From Pseudoalteromonas prydzensis (GTDB taxonomy: Bacteria > Pseudomonadota > Gammaproteobacteria > Enterobacterales > Alteromonadaceae): DNA of 64,000 bases. Positions within the stretch are counted from its first letter, which is position 1. The number at the start of each line of letters is the position of its first letter. Location: positions 1 through 64,000 of the forward strand of contig NZ_DRGM01000023.1 of NCBI RefSeq assembly GCF_011050055.1. Reading direction: 5' to 3'. The notes below the pieces were generated by a model. The model was given only the letters and a program-made list of their open reading frames with translations. It had not been told where the DNA came from and did no database searches. Positions 8,585 through 17,373 of this stretch are shown here, one piece after another. A program made the translations under genes and the position numbers.

Positions 8585-10155
8585 AAGTAAGAGCCGATAT
8601 TTTACGCACCTACCAAGGTGTGCATACATGGACGGGGATCATTGCAGGTTTAGTACTTTTCATCGGCTTTTATGCTGGTAGTTTGACTATGTTTAAACAT
8701 GAAATCCAACAATGGGCAGAGCCAACTACTGCACCACTTACCGATCCCACTACTACAAACTATCAAAGCTTAGTCGACCAAGCCATCACCGTTTATCCTG
8801 AGCAAATGGCAAAAGGTTTTGAACTCGACCTTTTAACAACAGCTGCGCCACTGTCGTGGTATACACAAGGTCAAGCTCGTGGCATGCACCTAGATAATCA
8901 ACAGCAAACAGCATATCTTGATGAAGATCAAAAGCTGATAATTGCTGATCAAACAGAACATAAACTTGCTGATTTAATCGATTACCTACACCGTACCGCA
9001 GGCTTTATTGGTGAAATTGGTCACGACCAATCTGGCGTTTACATTCTTGGTATTGCTGCAGGACTGTATTTTTTAGCCTTGGTGTCCGGTGTAATTATCC
9101 TTTTACCAACACTGGTAAAAACATTTTTTGCGCTGCGAAAAGAAAAAGGCCCGAGTCGCTTTTGGTTAGATAGCCATAACCTTATCGGCGTTGCGAGTTT
9201 GCCCTTTCATTTGATCATTGCGTTTACTGTTATTGTATTTGCTTTTCACGACTTAATTTATGATGGTTTGGCCCCGTTTTATGGTGACAAACCACTATTT
9301 GAGCGTCCCCCAACCGCAACACACGCTTATAACATCAGCGAACTGAAACGTATTGATACACAAATACTAGCGGCTAAGGGCTATGCTACAGGCTATGAGC
9401 CAATACATATTAGCTACAGTCGATTGAATTTAGCGTCCCCTTCCGCTGTATTTAAAATGAGTAATGATTCTGCAGTGGTACGTGGACCTGATACGGATTA
9501 TTTATTTATGAACCCGTATACTTTAGAGATCAGCGGATCAACTTACCCACAGGGTGAAGAAAGCTTCTGGGGCAATTTTGTCGCGAGTCTCTTTTCACTG
9601 CATTTTGGAACATATGGCGGTGAGTGGGGTCGCTGGGCTTACTTTATAATGGGACTATTCGGCGCATTGCTTTTTTATTCAGGCAACTTATTATGGATAG
9701 ACAAACGAATGAAAAAAGATGCAAATAAAACCAGCACACATATTATGGCAAAGTTAACGATTGGCGTGTGTTTAGGATCCATGCTCGCTGTTGTTGCCGT
9801 ATTATTGTTAGCAAAATGGGGTAACATACTGATAGGTAACATTAATCACCATTATATGCAGTGTTATTATGTTGTTTTTTTTATTTCCTTAGCCTACTGC
9901 TTTACACTAGGCGCTAATAAAGCAAGCTATACTGGCTTAATAACGTTATCGATTTTAACCGTATGTTTACCCATATCGAGTGTTATTCAAGGTCTGAATA
10001 ATTTAGATCTTTTACCCTATTACGAAAGCTATTCTGTTGATTTTATAGCCACATTTTTCTCAGTTATGTTTTTCTTTATCGCTAAACGCTTAAAGCAAAA
10101 ACCCATTAAAGATAAAGTAATTCTGGATCACAAAACAATAGAGTTCATAAGGTAA
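8581..10155 (+). CDS. PepSY-associated transmembrane protein, probable ferric-siderophore reductase
   Basis: Inner-membrane protein of 524 aa. It opens with the PepSY-TM signature (VHTWTGIIAGLVLFIGFYAG), then a periplasmic PepSY region, a helix pair with histidines (WLDSHNLIGV, PFHLIIAF), a second periplasmic part, SLHFGTYGGEWGRW and about four more helices. Conserved histidines in or near helices are the expected heme ligands: relatives such as Pseudomonas FoxB and FpvG reduce ferric siderophores at the periplasmic face. It is the last gene of an ATGA-coupled operon divergent from a TBDR, so ferric-siderophore reduction after import is the most likely job. The siderophore is unknown. A paralogue lies at 17370. 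Confidence 0.8.
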   Translation: MKVRADILRTYQGVHTWTGIIAGLVLFIGFYAGSLTMFKHEIQQWAEPTTAPLTDPTTTNYQSLVDQAITVYPEQMAKGFELDLLTTAAPLSWYTQGQARGMHLDNQQQTAYLDEDQKLIIADQTEHKLADLIDYLHRTAGFIGEIGHDQSGVYILGIAAGLYFLALVSGVIILLPTLVKTFFALRKEKGPSRFWLDSHNLIGVASLPFHLIIAFTVIVFAFHDLIYDGLAPFYGDKPLFERPPTATHAYNISELKRIDTQILAAKGYATGYEPIHISYSRLNLASPSAVFKMSNDSAVVRGPDTDYLFMNPYTLEISGSTYPQGEESFWGNFVASLFSLHFGTYGGEWGRWAYFIMGLFGALLFYSGNLLWIDKRMKKDANKTSTHIMAKLTIGVCLGSMLAVVAVLLLAKWGNILIGNINHHYMQCYYVVFFISLAYCFTLGANKASYTGLITLSILTVCLPISSVIQGLNNLDLLPYYESYSVDFIATFFSVMFFFIAKRLKQKPIKDKVILDHKTIEFIR

Positions 10156-10159
10156 ATAA

Positions 10160-10189
10160 AGGCTCACGCATTGTTTAATACGTGAGCCT
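10160..10189 (+). terminator. Hairpin after the PepSY operon
   Basis: AGGCTCACG and CGTGAGCCT form a perfect 9-bp stem around 12 nt immediately after the stop. No U-run follows (GCATCACTTAA), so it may be a 3'-end stabilising or factor-assisted terminator hairpin. Confidence 0.5.
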
Positions 10190-10286
10190 GCATCACTTAA
10201 TGGCTGCTATTTATCGCAAATATATTAAATTGTTACATTAATCTGTACACTCTGCAGATAATTTCCTTTTTCATTTTTTATACGTT

Positions 10287-11150
10287 ATGTCTCGAGTTAT
10301 TTCTCCTTTTTTCATTGCTGTTATATGTGTATTACTTGCCATGGTGACTATTCAGTCAGGCGCTTCAATTGCTAAGCAACTATTTCCATTAATTGGCCCT
10401 GAAGGGACAACCGCACTTCGTTTAGGTTTTTCAGCAACGATATTGTGCTTAGTGTTTAAACCTTGGCGCGCTTTTCCGCCACTGGGTCAACGCATGCCAA
10501 TTATTGTTTATGGCTTATGCTTAGGCGGTATGAACATTTTTTTTTACTACGCCATTGCGCGTATTCCATTAGGGATTGCGGTCGCCCTTGAATTTACCGG
10601 CCCGTTAGCGGTGGCACTGTTATCATCGCGACGAAAGCGAGATTTATTCTGGGTCGCTTGTGCTATATCGGGGATCGTAATGTTACTCCCGGATATGAAA
10701 GGTGAAGAGAGTCTCGATCTACTGGGCGTGATTCTGGCACTGGGTGCTGGTGCTTGCTGGGCGGGCTATATCTTATTTGGCAAAAAAACGGGGAATCAAA
10801 GCTCTGGCGGAATGACCGTGGCGCTTGGTATGAGTGTGGCGGCACTTATATTAGTTCCTTATGGTGCTATTTCTCAAGGTAGTGCACTACTAAGCTGGGA
10901 AGTGATCCCTTTAGGCTTGTTAGTTGCGATTATGTCAAGTGCCCTACCTTACACGCTGGAAATGGTTGCACTGCGTAATATGCCAGCGCAAGGTTTTAGT
11001 ATTATGATGAGCTTAGAGCCCGCTATTGCGGCACTTGCTGGATTTATAATTTTAGCTGAGTTGCTGAGTATTTGGCAGTGGCTGGCGATTTTATTAGTGA
11101 TCATTGCATCGGTTGGCAGTTCAATGTCTACAAGTAAAGACAGCAACTAA
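10287..11150 (+). CDS. rhtA: Threonine/homoserine exporter RhtA (EamA/DMT family)
   Basis: Inner-membrane exporter of 287 aa with ten predicted helices in two EamA repeats. Blocks such as PLGIAVALEFTGPLAVAL, LALGAGACWAGYI and SALPYTLEMVAL follow E. coli RhtA nearly residue for residue, so the orthology is good. It exports threonine, homoserine and probably other amino acids or analogues using the proton motive force. The gene stands alone, about 130 bp after the PepSY operon, and is convergent with the diguanylate cyclase gene. No regulatory site was recognised. A ThrE-type exporter at 34044 gives the cell a second, unrelated route. Confidence 0.88.
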   Translation: MSRVISPFFIAVICVLLAMVTIQSGASIAKQLFPLIGPEGTTALRLGFSATILCLVFKPWRAFPPLGQRMPIIVYGLCLGGMNIFFYYAIARIPLGIAVALEFTGPLAVALLSSRRKRDLFWVACAISGIVMLLPDMKGEESLDLLGVILALGAGACWAGYILFGKKTGNQSSGGMTVALGMSVAALILVPYGAISQGSALLSWEVIPLGLLVAIMSSALPYTLEMVALRNMPAQGFSIMMSLEPAIAALAGFIILAELLSIWQWLAILLVIIASVGSSMSTSKDSN

Positions 11151-11229
11151 CAAACCAAAAAAGACGCAGAGAAAATATTATTTATAAAACTAAATGTTAA
11201 TTTATATTAACCAAAGGGGAGTAACGTGT

Positions 11230-12093
11230 TTAGACAATACAATTACCCCCAGCATTTTTTGCAACATACATTGCTTGATCTGCATGTTGAATAAGTTGTT
11301 GTTCATTCTCGCCCATTTCAGGATAACTGGCGATACCTATACTGACTGAAAGCTGCAATGTATGTTCATCTATCACAAAAGCTTGCTCGCACTCTCTGCG
11401 GATTTTTTCAGCTGTTTTATGTACGTCTGAGCGTAAGCTAATTCCGTGCAGTAAAACTAAAAACTCGTCGCCACCTAAACGCCCAACAGTATCAGAACTT
11501 CGAATACACCCTTGCAGCCGAGCTGCAATGGCTTGCAATAATCGATCACCACATTGATGCCCATATGAATCATTAACTTCTTTAAAACCATCAAAATCTA
11601 TAAATAGTAGCGATAATTCAACCTGCTGTCGGTCAGCTTTCGTTAATGTTGATTGAATACGGTCAAGTAACAACATACGATTAGGTAGCCCCGTTAGCTG
11701 ATCATGTCCCACCATATGTTGTAATTGCTTTTCAAATTTTTTGCGCTCGGTGATATCATGAGCAACAGCAATTCTGAACTGATGTGAATCAGACCAGCGG
11801 ACAGACCATAATATATGCACCACTCGCCCGTCTTTTCTCACCCAACGATTTTCAAAGCGCGGTTTAGAGCCCCCAGATAATAACGTATTTACTGCGTCAA
11901 GCGTGATCTCAATATCTTCTTTATAAACAAAGTCGAGCATTGGTTTACCAATGACTTCAGCAGGCTCGTAACCAAAAATGTCTTTAAAAGCCGCGCTCAC
12001 AAACACAAACATCCCTTGTTTGTCAACCACACAAACAGCGTCAAGCATCAGTTCTAGTACATCAGTGAGACAAACCAACCCAGTATTTTTCAT
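11230..12093 (-). CDS. PAS-GGDEF diguanylate cyclase
   Basis: Cytosolic protein of 287 aa that makes c-di-GMP from two GTP. A PAS/PAC domain occupies about 8-120 (LDAVCVVDKQGMFVFVSAAF, then HDITERKKFEKQL) and the GGDEF domain about 125-285. DQLTGLPNR, FIDFDGFKEVND and the intact active site G207-G-D-E-F211 are present. RSSD ends five residues before GGDEF, the position of the RxxD inhibitory site, so product feedback is expected. No transmembrane helix or EAL domain is seen. The hybrid kinase gene lies upstream on the same strand across a 319-bp gap, so a shared transcript is not certain. The PAS ligand is unknown. Confidence 0.9.
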   Translation of the reverse strand: MKNTGLVCLTDVLELMLDAVCVVDKQGMFVFVSAAFKDIFGYEPAEVIGKPMLDFVYKEDIEITLDAVNTLLSGGSKPRFENRWVRKDGRVVHILWSVRWSDSHQFRIAVAHDITERKKFEKQLQHMVGHDQLTGLPNRMLLLDRIQSTLTKADRQQVELSLLFIDFDGFKEVNDSYGHQCGDRLLQAIAARLQGCIRSSDTVGRLGGDEFLVLLHGISLRSDVHKTAEKIRRECEQAFVIDEHTLQLSVSIGIASYPEMGENEQQLIQHADQAMYVAKNAGGNCIV

Positions 12094-12412
12094 TCAACCC
12101 CATGCCTCAAGCAGTAAAATTGCAGACTTCATTATTTATTTACAGTACGCATCACTTAAGTAACTAATCATTGCGTAATAGTGTATAACGTATCTTAGGA
12201 TACGATTCATTGTTGTTGAGATCTATAAAGAAATAATAATATATTGCGATAATAAAACTAATCATAGTGTGTTTTATCAAATAGCACATTAAAAATACAT
12301 ACAAATATCAGGCCACGTTATGTTTATCTGCCAGTAAACTACTTTTATTATGCTCTAATGCTTAACACGCCGTCGCCAAACATAGCTTGAAAAGCGTGAT
12401 ATCTGCAATAAA
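12094..12412. other. Non-coding gap, AT-rich
   Basis: This 319-bp stretch lies between the hybrid-kinase stop and the diguanylate-cyclase start, both on the minus strand. It is AT-rich and presumably holds the promoter of the cyclase gene. I see no convincing terminator, operator, RNA gene or coding frame in it. Confidence 0.5.
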
Positions 12413-14494
12413 CTAGCTTATTTCTTTAATCTGGCTCTTTCCAACCGCATTAACAACCGCCTCTTCAATTGAATGTAATTTAAATGGTTTTGAAATAAAC
12501 ATGTCCATGCCAGCTTCTTTACAGGCCACTTTATCTGTGGCCGAAGTGTTTGCTGTTAAGGCAACAATTAAGGTATCGTTGTGGCTGCAAATATTTTGTG
12601 AACGGAGGATTTTAGTGGCTTCAAGTCCATCAAGTTGCGGCATCACGCAGTCCATAAAAATAAGATCGTACTTGCTTTGCTTACATTTTAAAATGGCGTC
12701 TTCACCATCTACTGCAAAATCGGCTTTTATCTGTAACTTTTCTAACGACGCCTCAAGCACAAACCTATTTATTTGATTATCATCAACAACCAATACCGAT
12801 AAATGACTCGCATCCACAGTGACCTCTGAGCGTTGCTTCATCTCAACTTGCACTGCGCCGATTGCCAATGGGATAGCAACGACAAATGTAGTGCCCTGCT
12901 GAAAAGTACTGTTGACTGTAATTGTTCCCCCCATGTGATCGATCAGTTCTTTTACTATCGCTAAACCTAATCCTGTGCCCCCTTTACTGCTTTTGGCATC
13001 AACCTCTTGTGTAAAAGGTGAAAATAATGAACCAAGAAATGGCTTTGTCATTCCTCTGCCGGTGTCGCTAACTTCAAGTTGCAATGCTAATTGACTATTA
13101 AGCTGCGCAACGTTTACCTTAAAATTAACCTCTCCTGCATCAGTAAACTTTAAAGCGTTGCTTAATAAATTTGCGGCTATTTGACTCAAACGCGTATTAT
13201 CACAATACGCCCAGCAGTCATCCGCTATTGTGATCTGAGTTTTAAAATCAATATTATTAGCCTTAAAGAGTGGAATATATAAAGAGGCTAAATCAATAAA
13301 AATTGTTTTTAGTAAAAAGTGATTGGGTTCGAGTTTTAATTCACCATGATTTATTTTTGAAAAATCGAGTACTTCATTAATAATGCTTAATAAAATATCT
13401 GCGCTGCGTAATGCAACTTTTAGCTTTTCAGTTCTTTTTGCTTCATTGTGCTCACCAAGTAAGGTTGTTAACATGCCGGTGATGCCATTTAACGGCGTGC
13501 GTAGTTCGTGGCTAATTTTTGTAAGCAACATACTCCTATCTTCTAGCATCCTCTCAGCTTGTGCTTGTTTACTTTTTAGTTCTTCACGCAACAAAACTGA
13601 TTCGGTTACATCTTGTAAGGTACCAAACAAGCGAACACACGAACCATCAACAAACTCGCTTTCACCAAATGCACTGACCCAAATGGTTTGCTTTTGAGCT
13701 GTGACTAGCTCTAAATCTAAATGCCATTTTTCACCCGTTTGCATACCTGATTCAACCGCCTTGGTGATACTTTCTCGGCTGTCACCTTCTTTAAAAAAAC
13801 TAATCGCAGACGCTAAATCAGGAATAAATGAGTCGTCAACTTGATAGATCCGCTTGGTTTGTTCGCTCCAAGTAACTTTACTGGTCAATAAATCAACTTC
13901 CCAGGAACCAATATTTGCAATGCTTTCTAACTTTACTAATGTGTTGTTGTTTTTTAAAAGTTGTTCATTAGCGCTTTTCCTTGCAAATTCAGAACCTAAC
14001 CACTGGGCAAATAATTCAACATAGTCATGTGCTTGCTGTGAAAACGGGGTGGAGGAGCTAGGGGATGAAAAATTGACGGTACCATATATATCTTTACCGA
14101 CTTTAATAGGCGCACCAATGTAGGATTCGAGTTGAAAATTTACATAACACGGGTGATGTGCGATGCGACTTGTTGAGGCTTGATGAAAAGCCAGTGCCTT
14201 ACTTGCGGCTAAGGTATGCACGCAATAAGTGCCCGCTAAATCAAATATCGTGCCCACAGCTAACGAATTGTCAGGGGTAATAACGTAGCGTACTATATAT
14301 TGGTTATTGATTATTTCACTAATTATAGCAATGTCTAAGCTAAAAACGTTGAGTCCAAACTTTAACAAACTCGCTATTTTCTCATCAAAACTTTGTTGTT
14401 GATCAGATACGATATCGTGAAAGCTTCTGAGAAAATTCAAATGCAACTCCCCGTGCAATTTAATTTTGCTAAAGCAAAGCATCATGCCATTCAT
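12413..14494 (-). CDS. Cytosolic hybrid sensor histidine kinase (GAF-PAS-HisKA-HATPase-REC)
   Basis: Hybrid sensor kinase of 693 aa without membrane segments. In order: a GAF domain at about 30-185 (IGAPIKVGKDIYGTVNF), a PAS/PAC domain at about 195-310, HisKA with the phosphorylated H329 in SHELRTPLNG, HATPase_c with N box (NLLSNALKF), G1 (DTGRGM) and G2 (GGTGLGLAIV), and a C-terminal receiver with D615 in FMDCVMPQLDG and the switch lysine in ISKPF. All key residues are intact. No partner response regulator or Hpt protein is adjacent, so its output is unknown; the neighbouring diguanylate cyclase has no receiver domain. The start is uncertain, since several Met codons lie in the first 5 residues and no clear ribosome site is seen. 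Confidence 0.9.
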   Translation of the reverse strand: MNGMMLCFSKIKLHGELHLNFLRSFHDIVSDQQQSFDEKIASLLKFGLNVFSLDIAIISEIINNQYIVRYVITPDNSLAVGTIFDLAGTYCVHTLAASKALAFHQASTSRIAHHPCYVNFQLESYIGAPIKVGKDIYGTVNFSSPSSSTPFSQQAHDYVELFAQWLGSEFARKSANEQLLKNNNTLVKLESIANIGSWEVDLLTSKVTWSEQTKRIYQVDDSFIPDLASAISFFKEGDSRESITKAVESGMQTGEKWHLDLELVTAQKQTIWVSAFGESEFVDGSCVRLFGTLQDVTESVLLREELKSKQAQAERMLEDRSMLLTKISHELRTPLNGITGMLTTLLGEHNEAKRTEKLKVALRSADILLSIINEVLDFSKINHGELKLEPNHFLLKTIFIDLASLYIPLFKANNIDFKTQITIADDCWAYCDNTRLSQIAANLLSNALKFTDAGEVNFKVNVAQLNSQLALQLEVSDTGRGMTKPFLGSLFSPFTQEVDAKSSKGGTGLGLAIVKELIDHMGGTITVNSTFQQGTTFVVAIPLAIGAVQVEMKQRSEVTVDASHLSVLVVDDNQINRFVLEASLEKLQIKADFAVDGEDAILKCKQSKYDLIFMDCVMPQLDGLEATKILRSQNICSHNDTLIVALTANTSATDKVACKEAGMDMFISKPFKLHSIEEAVVNAVGKSQIKEIS

Positions 14495-14666
14495 TCAATC
14501 TACGCTTTAGCCCATTGCTTACTTTAATCTATAACGACTTAATACTCTACGGTAAATTTGCCGTACTGCATTGATTTTACACCGTCGTCCATTGTTAGCA
14601 GAATCACATTTTATTTACGTATTTATTCTATTTATGATTGTTTACATTACAAAAATAATTATATAA

Positions 14667-14681
14667 TAACAATAGTTATCA
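14667..14681. promoter_or_regulatory. Fur-box-like site upstream of TBDR/PepSY operon
   Basis: TAACAATAGTTATCA matches the 7-1-7 Fur consensus (TGATAATNATTATCA, read on the minus strand as TGATAACTATTGTTA) at about 12 of 14 defined positions. It lies about 30 bp before the receptor start, where Fur would block transcription when iron is plentiful. Confidence 0.65.
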
Positions 14682-14712
14682 TTTGCGGTATCAATACGGA
14701 GTTGCATCGTTC

Positions 14713-17028
14713 ATGGCTATTCGTTCATCAAAGTTAGCATTTGCTGTTGCCTTTGCTATTTCAGGCGTTACATTTAGCAATATCGTCCACGCGGATGATA
14801 TTGCTAAGATTGAAAAAATCATGGTAAAAGGTCAAAAAATAGACCGTACTTTACAAGAAACCCCTGCCAGTGTGGCTGTTATAACCAGTCAAACAATTGA
14901 ACGCGAAAATTTAAATGATTTTTATGACATATTAGCCCGTACACCTAATGCTTCAGGTACTGATGGCGCTGGTTTTAATATCCGTGGTATTGATGCTTTT
15001 GGGGTTACTGATGGTGGCTCTGGTGGGCTTGCCAGTGTTTATGTTGATGGCGCACCTGTGCCTTATCGAATCATGCAGCAAGGCGGATTTTCTACCTGGG
15101 ATATTAGCCAAGTAGAAATACTACGTGGTCCGCAATCTACCTTACAAGGGCGTAACTCACTTGCCGGTGCGGTGGTGATGAAAACCCGTGATGCAGTGCA
15201 AGAGTATGATTTTAAAGGCCGCATTGGTATGGGCGAATACGGGACTAAAGAAGCTGCGGTGGCGTTTGGTGGCGGCTTAATTGACGATCAATTAGCATTT
15301 AGAGTCAGTGCCGAAAAACGCGATTTTGATGGTTATAATACGAATGTTGCCACTGGCAACGAATCGGATTTTGATAACAATGAGTTTTACCGTGCAAAAT
15401 TGCGTTATACCCCGTCTGCTTTGCCTGAGTTTGAAGCGCAACTTAGTTTTATGCACAGTGAAAACGAAAAAGGCGTTGATTGGGTAATGGTTGAAAGTGG
15501 TCATGAAGACTACCCTATCAATAATATTTACGATGATCGTTATGTGTATTTAGACTCGCCAACATTTGAATCCACAGACAGTGATCTCTATATCCTCAAC
15601 CTCAATTATGATCTCTCTAATGAGTGGTCTTTTTCATCAATCTCAACTTATTCTGACGCAGAGTACAGTTACGAGTGGGATGGGGATGCGAGCATGCAAG
15701 CACCACAATCTATTTTAACCGATACCCGCACTGATAAAACCACCACACAAGAGCTACGCTTTACCTATGAAGGTGATAAATTATCCGGCTTAATTGGCTT
15801 TTATTATTCTGACTTAGATGTTTTTGATAGTAGTGGCGGTGAACGCGGTATTACCTTTGCACAATTAGGCGTGCGTAGTCTATTAACTGCACCTGCAGAA
15901 TACGGCGGTTTAGGCTTAGCGAATGCTTTAGCTGATCAAGTTCTGCAGTTTTATGCTGGCGCTGATCCAGTTTATATCGGTCAATCTTCAGATTTTACAC
16001 AAAAAGTAAAAACGAAAGCGCTGTTTGCCGACTTTACTTATGAAGTAAACGCAGCATGGGATGTATTTGCAGGTCTTCGCTATGATAAAGAACAACAAGC
16101 AAATGGCACCAATGCTGATATTTACATTACCGAGCAAACCCAAAATGCTCTGCCTAAACCTGAGAACTTTGCAGCAGATCCTATGCTTGCTCAGTTAATT
16201 GCAGGTATCAATCAGCAATTATATGCAATGGCTGATAGCGCCTCAGGAGATGAGCCCGTAGAAGATGCCAGCTTTGATGCATGGTTACCTAAACTCGGCG
16301 CAACCTATCGCTTCAATCAAGATATTTCAACTAGTTTTACAATTCAAAAAGGCTATCGTTCAGGCGGCGTGGGCACTAATGTCGCACAAGCCACCCCCTT
16401 TACCTTTGATCCTGAATATACTTGGAACTATGAACTAGCGCTGCGCTCTGTATGGCTTGATGATAAATTAGTTGTTAACGCAAATATGTTCTACCTCGAT
16501 TGGACCGACCAGCAAGTGTCGGTGTATTTATCGGGTAATCAATATGACCGCGAAACGCGTAACGTAGGTAAATCTCATGTGCAAGGTTTTGAGACTGAAA
16601 TCAGTTATGAGTTATCCCCTACAACTAATTTATACGGCGGTATTGGCTATTCTAAAACCGAATTTGACCAATTCAGCGCTACTTTTAATGGTGAAGAACA
16701 AGACTACAGCGGTTACTCATTTGCAGGTGCGCCAGAATGGACAGCGCTACTGGGACTCGATTACGCAAGTGATGAAGGCTTTATGGCTAATATTAATGCC
16801 AGTTATACAGGCAGTTCACAACGCTTGGCAACAGCCCTTGAGCCTAGAAATGATGCATATTGGTTAGTCAATTCACGTATTGGCTATCAATGGCAAAACT
16901 ACGGGGTTTATGCCTTAGTAGAAAATCTGTTAGATGCAGAGTATGTCTCACTTGCTCCAGCAGGTTTTGATAATCAAACATTAAGTTCACCACGCACCGC
17001 GAGTGTACGCTTTGAAGTTAATTTCTAA
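14713..17028 (+). CDS. TonB-dependent receptor, probable ferric-siderophore uptake
   Basis: Outer-membrane receptor of 771 aa. The signal peptide ends at about NIVHA; IEKIMVKGQK is a possible TonB box, and the plug contains FNIRGIDAF and EILRGPQSTLQGRNSLAGAV. The 22-strand barrel ends SVRFEVNF with a terminal Phe. I chose the ATG at 14713 because it begins a normal signal peptide; GGAG lies 11 nt upstream, and the in-frame TTG at 14683 adds only 10 residues and overlaps the end of the Fur-like site region. It heads an operon with DUF3649-like, PepSY and DUF3325-like genes, so substrate reduction in the periplasm is expected. The plug resembles the receptor at 5853. Substrate unknown. Confidence 0.88.
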   Translation: MAIRSSKLAFAVAFAISGVTFSNIVHADDIAKIEKIMVKGQKIDRTLQETPASVAVITSQTIERENLNDFYDILARTPNASGTDGAGFNIRGIDAFGVTDGGSGGLASVYVDGAPVPYRIMQQGGFSTWDISQVEILRGPQSTLQGRNSLAGAVVMKTRDAVQEYDFKGRIGMGEYGTKEAAVAFGGGLIDDQLAFRVSAEKRDFDGYNTNVATGNESDFDNNEFYRAKLRYTPSALPEFEAQLSFMHSENEKGVDWVMVESGHEDYPINNIYDDRYVYLDSPTFESTDSDLYILNLNYDLSNEWSFSSISTYSDAEYSYEWDGDASMQAPQSILTDTRTDKTTTQELRFTYEGDKLSGLIGFYYSDLDVFDSSGGERGITFAQLGVRSLLTAPAEYGGLGLANALADQVLQFYAGADPVYIGQSSDFTQKVKTKALFADFTYEVNAAWDVFAGLRYDKEQQANGTNADIYITEQTQNALPKPENFAADPMLAQLIAGINQQLYAMADSASGDEPVEDASFDAWLPKLGATYRFNQDISTSFTIQKGYRSGGVGTNVAQATPFTFDPEYTWNYELALRSVWLDDKLVVNANMFYLDWTDQQVSVYLSGNQYDRETRNVGKSHVQGFETEISYELSPTTNLYGGIGYSKTEFDQFSATFNGEEQDYSGYSFAGAPEWTALLGLDYASDEGFMANINASYTGSSQRLATALEPRNDAYWLVNSRIGYQWQNYGVYALVENLLDAEYVSLAPAGFDNQTLSSPRTASVRFEVNF

Positions 17029-17085
17029 CCAAGACTACAATGCGGCAACAAATTATAGTTGCCACATTTTAGGGGCAAACTAACA

Positions 17086-17373
17086 ATGAATATGAAACGC
17101 ACTTTTTCTGCCACTAAACGACGCCACTTAATGGCCTGTTTACTGGCATTAATTACAGCGGTTGTGATGATCCCTGGGATGACAACCTACTTACCCTTTG
17201 CTATGGAAGAACAAATACTCATCCCAATTATGCTATTTCCCTTTATTTGGGCTGGATTATTTATTTATGCTTACATGGCTGAAAAAGCATGGCAGCCATT
17301 TGTGGTTATGTTAGTAATCATATTAAGTCATGCTGGCTTGAGTTTTATGGCTTTATCGGGGGTACAGGGATGA
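17086..17373 (+). CDS. DUF3649-like small membrane protein
   Basis: Inner-membrane protein of 95 aa with three predicted helices and a basic N-terminus (TKRRHLMACLLAL). The pattern fits the DUF3649 proteins found beside PepSY-type siderophore reductases. The ATG at 17086 is preceded by AGGGGC about 9 nt away; a second ATG two codons later is possible, and an upstream TTG is not favoured. The gene follows the receptor by 57 bp and overlaps the PepSY gene by 4 bp (ATGA). Function is inferred from context only. Confidence 0.55.
   Translation: MNMKRTFSATKRRHLMACLLALITAVVMIPGMTTYLPFAMEEQILIPIMLFPFIWAGLFIYAYMAEKAWQPFVVMLVIILSHAGLSFMALSGVQG

Noticed and set aside
17289..17369. N-terminal extension of the second PepSY protein
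   Set aside because: The extra 27 codons overlap the preceding gene in another frame and precede the conserved PepSY-TM opening; the ATGA start at 17370 fits better.
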